A stretch of DNA of 64,000 nucleotides from Populus alba (taxonomy: Eukaryota > Streptophyta > Magnoliopsida > Malpighiales > Salicaceae): contig NC_133300.1 in the NCBI RefSeq assembly GCF_005239225.2, forward strand, positions 4,865,875 to 4,929,874, read 5' to 3'. Under the pieces are notes generated by a model, which was given only the letters and a program-made list of their open reading frames with translations, did not search any database and was not told the DNA's origin. Positions 11,164 through 23,000 of this stretch are shown one piece after another. The translations under genes and the position numbers were made by a program. Position 1 is the first letter of the stretch. Each line of letters begins with the position of its first letter.

Positions 11164-11825
11164 TGTTGGGAAACTAGAAACAACCGGACACCAATTTACT
11201 AGGATTACAATTCACAAGTCCCATTTCTTTTCCTTTTTGTGCTGTAAAAACAGAATACCAAATATAATGCAAATAATCACACAAATCAACATCAAGATTT
11301 TTACGTGGAAAACCCGATGCGGGAAAAACCACGGGACCGTAGTCCACCTAAAAATTTCCACTATTAACAAATAATGGGTTCACAACTATTTTTTCTCAGA
11401 TTCAACTAAGGGATACAACATATATATCATTAAGAATAACTTATTCTCAGATTACAACAAGATTAAAGGAGAATTATTTGAGAAACACTCACAATACTGA
11501 CAGCCCTGTTTTCTGTCAAAACGGACAACGTTCAAGCCACCAATCTTCGATCCAACCGTCCAGAATAAAGAGTAACGTGTCTAAAATATGCGGTCAAAAT
11601 TTCAGCCCGATCCAACGGTGAACGAGCTGGGAGTCGAAGGAAGAGCACCGGCTGCTCTGCTGCCTCTTCTTCCTTTCTTTCTCTCGGTTTTCTTCTCCTC
11701 TCTTCTGTTTTTCACTACTGCCATCTACAGTAAATATTTGTGTTTTTAACTTAAAAAGACAGCCAAGTCTCTTACCAATTAATGTGGTGGTCCCACCATC
11801 ACATGGTGCGGGACCACACACAACA
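11164..11825. mobile_element. Solo LTR, 662 bp
   Basis: Begins TGTTG and ends CAACA, with TTTAT duplicated at 11159-11163 and 11826-11830. It contains the phrase ACGTGGAAAACCC followed by GGGAAAAACCACGG, of a type common in plant LTR-element ends. No open frame of note. The family is not identified. Confidence 0.75.
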
Positions 11826-11830
11826 TTTAT

Positions 11831-12575
11831 GCATATCTTGACATGTCTTGCAGAGGAAACAGAAGCACCCTACTTTGCATTCAGCTGGTTAAACGGCAAC
11901 AACACATTCCAAGCAGAAGATGCTTCAACTATGAAGATCAAGATACCATGAGAGGCTGAGCACTGGAGTAAAGGAAATGCTTGTAGTCCTAACATAACAG
12001 TGAATGGCAAGATGGGGAAGAAGTCTTGTTTTGTGTCTGTTTGGTGTTTTGCTTGATGTTACAAATAGTTGGAGAATTCTTTTTACTGCTGCAATTTTTT
12101 GTTCATTTTTTGTGTTCATTGATGTTTTGGATTGGTAAAGGTGAAATTATCTTCAATGAATCTATGCTAAGAAATTGGTGAAATTGATCCTAGTGATTGC
12201 TTTGATAAATTAGAATGAGAATCCCAAGCGGTTAGGCTAGTGGTTGAAGGTTCTCTTGATTTGTGCGTATTATAAAATGTTCGTTTTTGTTTGGGGATGT
12301 CACGCAAATTATATTTTTTAAATTTTAAAAAAATTTAATATTTTTTTTGTTTAAAATAAATTTTTTTAATATATATTTTTAAATCGTTTTAATATAAAAA
12401 ATAATTGATAAACTATTTTCAAATAGTTCCGAATTGGAGTCTAGACAACAACCAAGCAGGGAGCAGCACCTTCAATCTATGACATTTGTGTACCACGATA
12501 CCAACAGTACCTAGCCCTGAAGGTATTTCAAAAAGGCTTTCTAAGATATAGAAGCAGGGAGCAGCACCTTCAATC
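11831..12575. other. Intergenic, AT-rich, no gene seen
   Basis: No recognisable coding sequence. A short direct repeat (GCAGGGAGCAGCACCTTC) occurs near 12456 and again near 12555, just before the second NBS fragment. Confidence 0.4.
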
Positions 12576-12785
12576 TATGACATTTGTTTTACGAGATATT
12601 CCCTTCTCTGGATGAAAATCATCCCACAAATCATCAAGAATGCTCCCCAGCTCTACTCATCACATTGTTTCCTTTCGGAAGACATAAACCAAAAAGCTTA
12701 GGCAATGAGATCCTGCAATGCGTGAATGCTAAATTCCATATATAGTAATCCAACAAAAATGAAAAAAATGTCTGGTTTCTCTTAA
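12576..12785 (-). pseudogene. Second NBS-LRR fragment (NB-ARC piece)
   Basis: About 200 bp matching the minus-strand NB-ARC relic at 8990-9230, including the region encoding the kinase-2 motif (DDLWDDF). It has small deletions and lacks the P-loop part. It is a duplicated scrap, not a gene. Confidence 0.7.
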
Positions 12786-14352
12786 TGCTGTGCATTTGTT
12801 CTCATTTCTCAGGTTTTGGTTTGGTTGGTCCACCTGATGATAACTTCACCAGTGTCTTTTGCAGAATTAGTGGTAAGTTTACTGCCTTATTTTAAAGAGG
12901 GGCTGCTATAACATTCATGGTGTGTTGCAGGTTTCCTTTTTCAGCTTTTACTATCTCTGATTGCTCAGGTTTTTGTTTTGTTTTCCAACTTTTGTTTCTC
13001 TCTAGCCTTGCTTGACCTGTGCCTTTGTTGTTTGTGCTTTGCTCTGTTAGTGGCTTTAGTTTTTAGTAGTTTAGTTAAGGAGCGCCTGCTGTGGCCTTTG
13101 TCAGGCCCTTTCAAGTTTGCTATTTTTCTTTGTCCTTGATTGCAGTTTGTGTTTTTGTTGGTTTTACTTGCATTTATGCTTGGTTTATGGATTTTGATAG
13201 TTGCTCTCATAATTTCTCCCTACTTCTGTGCCCTGCTTTATCGATTTATAAGAGATGGGTCGAAAAGAGATGCGAGGCAAAATCTTTTGCAGGTAGGACT
13301 CTTTATCCTGCTGTGCCCTTGGTTGAAAACAGTCAGTGTTTGCATTTTTCTTTTGTGTTTATAGTCATTTACTCAGGGACGAGGGCTGTGATGGCACCTT
13401 TGAATGTCAACTGTGGAACTGTCCTGGTTGGTTTTCATTTCATGAACCATGCACAAGGATGTTTGGTTGCTTGCTTAGCCTATGCTTCCTTTTTTTCCAC
13501 ACCTGTGTTCTTTCTTCGAGTTTCCTGTTGTTTTTTGGCTGACCCGAGTGCTTTTATCCTTCGCTCCTGCTTTTTGCTGTGCTGGTGAGCCTCCCCAATC
13601 CTCTCCTTTCTACACTATTCCTTTGTACACTTTTCAGGATTGATTCGCTTAATGGAAGAACTTCCTTTGTACTTATTATGGCCATTTTGATTACCTTCAA
13701 GCTACTCTTTCTGCTGCCATCAATCCAACCTGTTACTGTTTCTTGGTAACTATATCTTCATTCTAAGATTGATTTCGCTTTGTCTTCTCTTCTGTTTTTT
13801 TTATCAGATTTATCTCTGCAAAGACAATGAACTTCGGGTGAGCCATGCAAGCCCCACAGGCTACAGCCAAGTAAACAACGAGAATGCATGCTCCCGCCAG
13901 CCTGCAAAATCTAGCACAAAGTAATTGTTTGGGTCATAGTCTAAGGCCTTAGCCCACAGCCAATCTCGAAATGGAATGATTGTTTTATTTATTTTTTGTT
14001 TTTTGCATTTAGGACTCTCATTTCTTCGTATGTTTACTTTGTTTAATTTTTTAATCAAAGCTAAAGCTCGGTTGACTTGGTCAAGATGATCGGTCTAAAA
14101 GCCCTCATCAACATAAATTATCATTTTAAATTTGTTTTTTTTTAATATTTAATTTTTTATAAGATTTTTTATATATATAGCCTTGCATTGTTTTTTTTTA
14201 ATTATTATTCAATAAATTTTATGTGTGTTAGTTTCTATTATAAATATTATATTTTTTTCTATTACAAATTTATTTTGATAAAGAGGTTTATTAAACATAA
14301 TTAGATAAATTATCCATGTTGCGATATTAGATATCATGATTTTTATTTTTTT
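12786..14352. other. Unassigned intergenic region
   Basis: A GT/T-rich stretch (12800-13860) contains open frames up to 165 codons (13091-13588) whose translations are rich in Phe, Cys and Leu and resemble no family I know. The rest is AT-rich. Nothing here can be supported as a gene. Confidence 0.4.
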
Positions 14353-16167
14353 GTTTCATTTGTTGTCGATATTTTTATTTTCTAATGATATTATTAAATT
14401 AACTGAGTCAATTGAACTCATTACAGCTAATTACTTGTATATTATATATTTTTAATTTTTTTAAAATATTATTTTTTTTTCAATATTTTTATGCTAAAAA
14501 AAAACCTTAGCATATCATAGCCACCTATATAGTACTACGTATCATCTTATCCATCCCATGTCACATACTCATTAAAAGCTTGACACATGTAAGATACTCT
14601 CTGATGCAACCTGCAGTACATCGACAAAGATATTTTATTGGGTAAGGCATTGGCCTTCGCTTGCTAGGCCTAACAACACCTGGCCTGATTTTTTTTTTAT
14701 TATTTTTTTTTAATTTTAAGTATTTCTTTTTAAATAAATCATTATTTGTGTTTACTTTATCAATTAACTTTTGAGTTATGTTTTAATTATATTGTGATTA
14801 TTTTTAAATAACATTTAATGTGTTTAATTTTTAAAGAGATAGATATGATTCATGTTATTATTTAAATTAACCGAGTCAATTGAACTCATTAGAGCCAATT
14901 ACTTATATATTATATATTTTTTAAGTATTTATTTTATTCAATATTTTTATGCTAAAACAAATAAACCTTGGCGTTATAGCGAATCACAACTAGTATTACT
15001 TGTAAACATATCATCTTATCCATCCCATGTCACATACTCATTAAAAACTTGACACGTGTATGATACACTGTGGTGCAACATGTGGTACAATGACAAAAAT
15101 ATTTTATACCGATTGAGAGGTTAAGAAGGCGGTCAATATTTTATATTTCAGTCTTTTGCGGCATTAATAATAATGATAGAAACATTGGTCCACACTCTTA
15201 GTTTCTTTCATCGCAAAGACTTTTCCCTCGGGTCGATGATGAAGAATATTTGTAGGGTTCTTGGTTATCTCTTCTTGTCGAGAAGCTTGTGCCTTGTAGC
15301 AATCTATCACGGTGTGCTTGTCAAGAAAGATGTACATATTAAAGGGTAGAAGTGGTAAATAAAAGAGATGACAGAAGGAGGATGAAAGCACATGATCTCT
15401 CTAGGAATTCTATGTACAATTAATGCTCGATAATCAACTTCTTTTCACGGTTAAAAGATTAAAGAATTAATTTTTATTATTAATAATTTTTTACTCTTTA
15501 AATAGAGAATGGCTTTAGGTTAAATTTTTATTTATTTATAATTTATTTAAATTATATTAAAGAAAACAAATTTCCAGCGCAAAGCATAACAACACACCTT
15601 TTCATTTATTTTTTCTTATTTTGTTTCTTTGATTTAGTTTTTAATTATATCTTTTCTTTTTTTAAAATCTGTTAGTTTAACTATTTTTAAATAGTAATTA
15701 ATCTTTTGGATGGGTTTTTAAATTTCATAATATCTCAAAGGGATTATTGTAATTTATTTTAATTTTTTTATTAATTTTTTTTTATAGCTAGATAAGTTAT
15801 ATTTGCATTATATGTTTTTAATGATGAAAATAAAATGTACTTAATAACCATAATAAACCTTCAAGATACATAAAAAAAAACTCATCTATAAAAAATGACT
15901 GCCAAGTCTATGTGTACTGTCAAGTCCAAGTCTATTGATGCCAGACCAATATATTTATAATAAATAAATAAATAAATAAAATAACACATCAGTTATATTG
16001 ATTTCCTTTGCAATTGAAGGTTAGGCTGGACTGCCTAAATATGATGAATAAAGGGCTGGATTTTGCAAAATTATTTACACATTTTAATTTGTTGATTTGA
16101 TACTTCTCAATCTGTGAATTCACACTGCATTAGTAATTAAGAACTTAGAAGGTGAATTGACAGAAAA

Positions 16168-16237
16168 GAAGAAGAAGAAGAAGAAGAAGAAGAAGAAGAA
16201 GAAGAAGAAGAAGAAGAAGAAGAAGAAGAAGAAGAAG
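16168..16237 (+). repeat. GAA microsatellite, about 23 units
   Basis: An uninterrupted GAA run just downstream (relative to transcription) of a type 2 receptor C-terminal fragment. The equivalent positions have about 11 units (19729-19762) and about 3 units (near 54950). Confidence 0.95.
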
Positions 16238-16344
16238 CTAGTACTAAACCAATAACCTTACACATAATCCATGAACCTAACTCACAACAATTCCCTTCAT
16301 TATTGCTCACTAATATGTTATTACTGAAAAGAGTAAATTTCAGA

Positions 16345-16497
16345 TCACTCTATTTCTGAGATGGCTGCCAACTCTTGGTGAAGACGTCTCGCTGGCATGC
16401 GGCCTGCGCTGGTTCTCTTAGGGACAGAGGAGCTAAAAGGATCAGGAGGCTTTTTTAAGTTTTCTCCTTCCCCTTCAAGCATTTGGACAACAGTTTT
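16345..16497 (-). pseudogene. Type 2 LRK10L C-terminal fragment
   Basis: About 150 bp nearly identical to the 3' end of the gene at 19905, encoding the tail QMLEGEGENL... to ...LHQELAAISEIE and stop. Homology stops abruptly near 16497 before the rest of the kinase domain, so only about 50 residues remain. It marks the end of the first segmental copy. Confidence 0.9.
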
Positions 16498-17931
16498 GCT
16501 CTTAGTTTTATTGTCTTCATTTGTATTCATTTGAGTTTTCAGACTAGTAGGTAAACATAAATGCATCTAGCAGCAATTTCTTTAAGTTTTTTTTTATTGA
16601 ATCTATGAAGAGAATTTCAAGAAGTTAATTACAAAATTTATATAAACTCTCTTATATTAAGACAATTAAATTATATTATGAAATTAATTTTGTTATTAAT
16701 ACTGCAATGAACTCAAAATTTATGATCTAAATGGTTAATTTGCTCATGGTCTTGGGGAGTTTTTGTATCTTTTTTGATCTGAAAGATATTCATCTTGAAA
16801 TTTTATTAGAAAAAATATCACAAATAAAAAAATAAATTTAAAAAATTTTTAAAATATTTTTGAACCACATAAATATACAGACAGTTAGTATTGCATTGAC
16901 ATGGTCTTGATGATGACTTACCAAAATAATTTTCAATTGTCGATGCTCCATGGAGTGTTCAAGGCACAAACCACTCTCTCCCAGTGAAGCAATGATTTTT
17001 AGTCCAAGTTATCATGTGCGTGCTTGAAAGATTTTTTTGTCCCGTAATTGCAGCAAAATTTGAATTTTGCACCTAAAACGATTAATAGCAAAAAGAACCT
17101 GTAATTTTTCTTGCAAAGATCTGTAAGGTAATTATAATTAGGATGAAAACAAATTTGAAAAGGAATTTAAATGAGATTTAATTTATTAAGAATGTTTTAT
17201 TTCTATAAAAGTTTAAATCTATCCGCATGCATGCTAAGCATATATTAAAACTAGCAAATGATATAAAATCAAAGTTCTAACATAAATGCTAATGACAAAA
17301 TTAACTATACTTAAATCAAAACAAAAAATTATACTTACTTGTTGAAGAACTTTAAAATAATAAGTTTTTTGTTGTTGTCAAGAATAAATTTAATGTCCTT
17401 AAAGTTTTATTGATCCTCGCTTGTGTAATTAAGATGTTTGTAATATGTTTTTCAAGATTCTAATGGCACTTCTAAACATTTGAATAAAAAAAATATAAAA
17501 CTCAAATATCTCACAATAAAATGAAACATATGCTCTAGATTTGAAAGGAAAACTAAAGCTTAAAATTAAAAGAAAACACTAAAATATTTGGGGGTGTTTT
17601 TATCCTTTCACACGGATCTTTTTATTGTATTTTCTTGATTTTGGATTTTTTGAGTTTTTTTTTCTATGATTTTAACCCTCATGCTTTTTTCATGTATAAT
17701 GATTTCAATCTTATAACCTGGATCACGGTTTAAAAAGTTAACAGTAATTGATTATTTTATCTTATTTTTTTGTATTTTTCTTTCTATGCAATTATCTTAT
17801 TCTCATTTATTTTTTTTACTTTGTTAACAAATAAGATCATTGAGATGTTTTTGAGAATTTTATGAATATATAGTTCTATAATATTGGCAATTGTTCATAA
17901 TTTGCATTGAATTGTTGGTTTTTTTTTTTTC
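16498..17931. other. AT-rich intergenic region
   Basis: No coding sequence, terminal repeats or recognised element seen. Confidence 0.4.
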
Positions 17932-20057
17932 GTTTCATTTTTGTTGATATTTTATTTTCTAATGATATTATTAAATTAACGGAGTCAATTGAACTCATTA
18001 GAGATAATTACTTGTATATTATATATTTTTTTAAAAATATTTATTTTTTTTTCAATATTTTTATGCTAAAAAAAAAACCTTAGCATATCATAGCCACCTA
18101 TCTAGTACTATATACAAACATATCATCTTATCCCATCCCATGTCACATACTCATTAAAAAGCTTGACACCCTCTGATGCAACCTGTGGTACATCGTCACA
18201 TATATTTTATTGGGTAAGACGTTGACCTTTGCTTGCTAGGTCTAACAATACCTGGCTTGATTTCTTTTTTATTATTTTTTTAATTTTTAGTTTTTCTTTT
18301 TAAATAAATCATTATTTGTATTTATTTTATCAATTAAATTTTGGGTTTATGTTTTAATTATATTGTAATTATTTTTAAATAATATTTGATGTATTTAATT
18401 TTTAAAGAGATAGATATGATTCATGTTATTATTTAAATTAACCGTTTCAATTGAACTCATTAGAGCCAATTATCTATATATTATATATTTTTTTAAGTAT
18501 TTATTTTTTTTCAATATTTTTATGCTAAAACAAATAAACCTTAGCGTTAAAGCGAATCGCAGCTAGTATTACCTGTAAACATATCATTTGATCCCATCCC
18601 ATGTCACATACTCATTTTATAGCTTGACACGTGTATGATACACTATGGTGCAACCTGTGCTACAACGAAAAAGATATTTTTATACCGATTGAGAGGTTAA
18701 GGAGCCGGTCAATATTTTATATTTCAGTCTTTTGTGGCATTAATAATAATGATAGAAACATTGGTCCACACTCTTAGTTTCTTTTATGGCAAAGACTTTT
18801 CCCTTAGGTCGATGATGAAGAGTATTTGTAGGGTTCTTGGTTATTCCTTCTTGTCGAGAAAGCTTGTGCCTTGTAGCAATCTATCACGGTGTGCTTGTCA
18901 AGAAAGATGTCCATTTTAAAGGGTAGAAGTGGTAAATAAAAGAGATGACAGAAGGAGGATGAAAGCACATGATCTCTCTAGGAATTCTATGTACAATTAA
19001 TGCTCGATAATCAACTTCTTTTCGCGGTTAAAAGATTAAAGAATTAATTTTTATTATTAATAATTTTTTACTCTTTAAATAGAGAATGGCTTTAGATTAA
19101 ATTTTATTTATTTATACTTTATTTAAATTATATTAAAGAAAACAAATTTCCAACGCAAAGCATAACAACACACCTTTTCATTTATTTTTTCTTATTTTGT
19201 TTCTTTAATTTAGTTTTTTAATTATATATTCTTCTTTTTTTAAATCTGTTAGTTTAACTATTTTTAAATAGTAATTAATCTCTTGGATTGGTTTTTTAAA
19301 TTTCATAATATCTCAAAGGGATTATTGTAATTTATTTTAATTTTTTTATTAATTTTTTTTATAGCTAGATAAGTTATATTTGCATTATATGTTTTTAATG
19401 ATGAAAATAAAATGTACTTAATAACCATAATAAACCTTCAAGATACATAAAAAAAAAAAAAAAAAAACTCATCTGTAAAAAATGAATGCCAAGTCTATTG
19501 ATGCCAGACCCATATATTTATAATAAATAAATAAATAAAATAACACATCAGTTATATTGATTTCCTTCGCAATTGAAGTAGGTTAGGCTGGACTGCCTAA
19601 ATATGATGAATAAAGGGCTGGATTTGCAAAATTATTTACACATTTTAATTTGTTGATTTGATACTTCTCAATCTGTGAATTCACACTGCATTAGTAATTA
19701 AGAACTTAGAAGGTGAATTGACAGAAAAGAAGAAGAAGAAGAAGAAGAAGAAGAAGAAGAAGCATTAGTAAAATTTCCTATATTCGATGGTCCTCGAACC
19801 TAATATGTTATTACTGAAAAGAGTAAATTTCTGAACCTAACTCACAGCAATTTCCTTCATTATTGCTCATTATTATGTTATTACTGAAAAGAGTAAATTT
19901 CTGATCACTCTATTTCTGAGATGGCTGCCAACTCTTGGTGAAGACGTCTCGCTGGCATGCGGCCTGCGCTGGTTCTCTTAGGGACAGAGGAGCTAAAAGG
20001 ATCAGGAGGCTTTGTTAAGTTTTCTCCTTCCCCTTCAAGCATCTGGACAACAGTTTT
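17932..20057. repeat. Segmental duplication, copy 2
   Basis: Partner of 14353-16497, with the same order of sub-repeats, flank motif and GAA run, continuing into the full kinase exon of the gene at 19905. A short local duplication (TATGTTATTACTGAAAAGAG at about 19803 and 19874) lies just downstream of the stop codon. Confidence 0.8.
19729..19762 (+). repeat. GAA microsatellite, about 11 units
   Basis: Shorter allele-like counterpart of the GAA run at 16168, 140 bp beyond the stop codon of the type 2 gene. Confidence 0.95.
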
Positions 20058-23000
20058 CATGGAAGGACGCTCTGCTGGGTTCCACTGAATGCACCATAGC
20101 CCCACAATTGCTAGTTTCTTTGCAATTTTAGCATCTTCTTCTCCATCGATATGAAACCGCAGGTCTTCTTCCTTTTCTAAGAGATTATAAATCCATTCCG
20201 GGAAGTATATCTGGTCGCCATTTTCTGCTGTATCATCGACGTTCTTCCTTCCTCCAACCATTTCCAACACTAACATGCCAAAGCTGTAAACATCTGATTT
20301 ATAGGAAACACTCCCGAAGTTCCTCGAGAACACTTCTGGGGCAATGTAGCCAACAGTCCCCCTAGCAGTCGTCATGGAAATAGCACTTTTATCCTTGGAA
20401 CACAGCTTTGCCATCCCAAAATCGGCGATTTTGGGATTGAATTCGTTGTCAAGCAGGATATTCTGTGGTTTGATATCAAAATGGAGGATTCTTTGATCAC
20501 ACCCCTGGTGAAGATATTCAATCCCCTTGGCTATGCCTAGAGCAACACGATTCAACCTTTCCCAGCCAAGGAAATGGTTCCTTGAGTCTGCTGAGGTTAT
20601 GAACTTCTGTAATGAACCATTTGGCAAGTACTCATAAACCAGAGCTCGTCTAAATCCATCAGCACAGAAACCGATCAAGCGAACAACATTGACATGGTGG
20701 ATCCTTGCCATTGTTCCCACTTCATTGATGAATTCCTCCCCTTTTCCTATGGAATTATTGAGGAGCTTCACAGCTACATCAATTTCATTGGTCAGCTTTC
20801 CTTTGAACACGGTTCCATAAGCTCCTTGGCCCAATTCATCACCGAATTGATTTGTGATCCTCTTGAGATCAGCGTAGGAGTACCTCGTGGGATTCAGTGA
20901 TCTGTAATCATCCAAAAACATTTCAACCCTGGCTTGATATTCTCTTTGTGTTTTATCGTTGCTATAGGCGCGGTAGAGTGCAGTAATCACTATTGCAAAA
21001 AGGAAGAATCCTAAAATCACACCTGCATATCAAACATTCTGAATCAGGAAACTCTTTTTTTTGGGAAGTAATGTATTGAACCAAGTGTAAAATTGAGATG
21101 GAGATTTGAGCAGACTACTAACCAGTAATCAGTAGCTTTCGCCGCACTGTTGGTGGGAGGAACCACTGGTGGTGGCTTTGAAACACTGAGAGGGGATAAA
21201 ACACACTGGTTTTATTACACAAAACCGAAGCTTACAATTACAACACAAAAGCTTAACAATTACACGCCCTCTCTCTCTCTCTTTCTCTTTCTAGTGTTTC
21301 TCTCAATTCTCTCCACACAAATAAACACAAGCTGGGCACTCTATTTATAGACAAAATCAGAATACGAAAATCTACTGTTCCAGGTGTGAAGGCGGCTGTT
21401 GACCGGCGGTGTGAAGGCGGCTGGCGGCTGCGGCTGGTGGCTGGCGGCTGGTCGGTGGTCGGTGGCTGGTGGCTGGTTGCCTTCCTTGACTGGAACCTTC
21501 TGGATTGAGTTTAATTATTCAACAAATCTCCCCTTTAAACTCAATCGAGGGATATCATGTCAAGCATGAACTTTAATCTTCATTGCCTTCTCTCTGCTTG
21601 TAGCCTTTATCCACTAATTTGGCTTTCGTCTTGTAGACCCTTTTGACACCTATTGCTTTCTTCTTTTCTGGTGGGTCCTTATCTGCATGGAAACAAAATA
21701 GAGTTGTATCTTCTATAACCTGAGTGGTGTCGTACAACTCTTCAAGATTTCGCATCTTTCTTGGTCCTTCTGACGAGGATGCTGATGGTGGTGTTGATGA
21801 TGATGCTCCTGGTGTGTTCCTCCTGTTGAATACAGGGAATCTGTGTACCGGACTTTGTGGTTCAGCTGCTGGTATAAACACTGGACTTTGTGGTTCAGCT
21901 ACTGGCACAATCGGTTCTTCGACAAGTACTGTTGGTACTTCTTCACCTTCAAGGATCAAATCAGTGGTGATCCATTTGACTGCTTCTTGATCACCATTCC
22001 ATGCCCAAGATTTATCTTCTTCAAAGATAACATCTCTACTCGTAATCACCTTCTTCGTGATGGGATTATACAGCCTGTATCCCATCCTTCTTTCACCATA
22101 TCCGACAAAGATGCATTTCTCGCTCTTATCATCGAGCTTTCTCCTTCTTGCATCTGGGATCTTTGCATATGCCACACAACCAAAGACTCGTAGATGAGTA
22201 ACACTTGGTTTGTGACCACTCCATGCTTCTTCTGGAGTAATACCTTGCAAACTTCTGGTTGGGCAGCGATTCAACAGATACACTGCACATGATACAGCTT
22301 CTGCCCAGTATTGCTTGGGCAATTTCTTTGCTTTGAGCAGACTTCTTGCCATGTCAAGAATCGTGCGATTCTTCCTTTCTGCTACACCGTTCAGCTGTGG
22401 TGTATAGGCTGGTGTCGTCTGATGTTTGATGCCTTGTTGTGTACAGAAGGCTTCAAAGTCATTTGCTGTATATTCTCCTCCTTGATCAGATCTTACTGTT
22501 CTGATCGTATAACCAGTTTGCTTCTCCACAATTGCTTTAAAATCTTTAAAACAATTGAATACTTCTGACTTCCTCTTCAGAAAGTATATCCACGTTTTTC
22601 TACTAAAATCATCAGTAAAAGTGAGGAAGTACCTATTTTGTCCAGTCGACATAGGCGCGATTGGGCCACACACATCTGTGTGTACTAACTCCAGTGGCCT
22701 CTTTGCTCTCCAGTTGACTTCTTTAGCAAAACTGGATCTGTGATGTTTGCTGAGGACACAACTCTCACAGACTTCATCTGGATGATCAATGTGAGGCAAA
22801 CCTTTGACCATCTTCTTGCTTGCTAGCATCTTCAAACTCGTGAAATTCAGATGTCCAAGCCTTAGATGCCAAAGCCATTCTTCACTGTTGGTGATGGCAC
22901 TCAAACACCTTGTTGCATCATACTGGATGTTCAAAGGAAACATCCTATTCTTGGACATTTTCACGTAGGCCATTAATCTCCAATTGTTGTCTCTAATTGC

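Larger units (their letters stand above)
14353..16497. repeat. Segmental duplication, copy 1 (type 2 receptor 3' flank)
   Basis: About 2.1 kb closely matching 17932-20057, in the same orientation, offset about 3.56 kb. It includes an internal tandem repeat (about 14390-14640 and 14850-15070), the motif around GGGTTCTTGGTTAT, a GAA microsatellite and the last codons of a type 2 LRK10L gene. It is probably left by unequal crossing-over in the receptor array. Confidence 0.8.

Noticed and set aside
13091..13588. 165-codon open frame
   Set aside because: Low-complexity Phe/Cys/Leu composition from T-rich DNA, overlapping frames of similar quality, no motif.
16168..16237. Regular repeat array considered as CRISPR-like
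   Set aside because: A simple trinucleotide microsatellite without spacers, in a plant genome.
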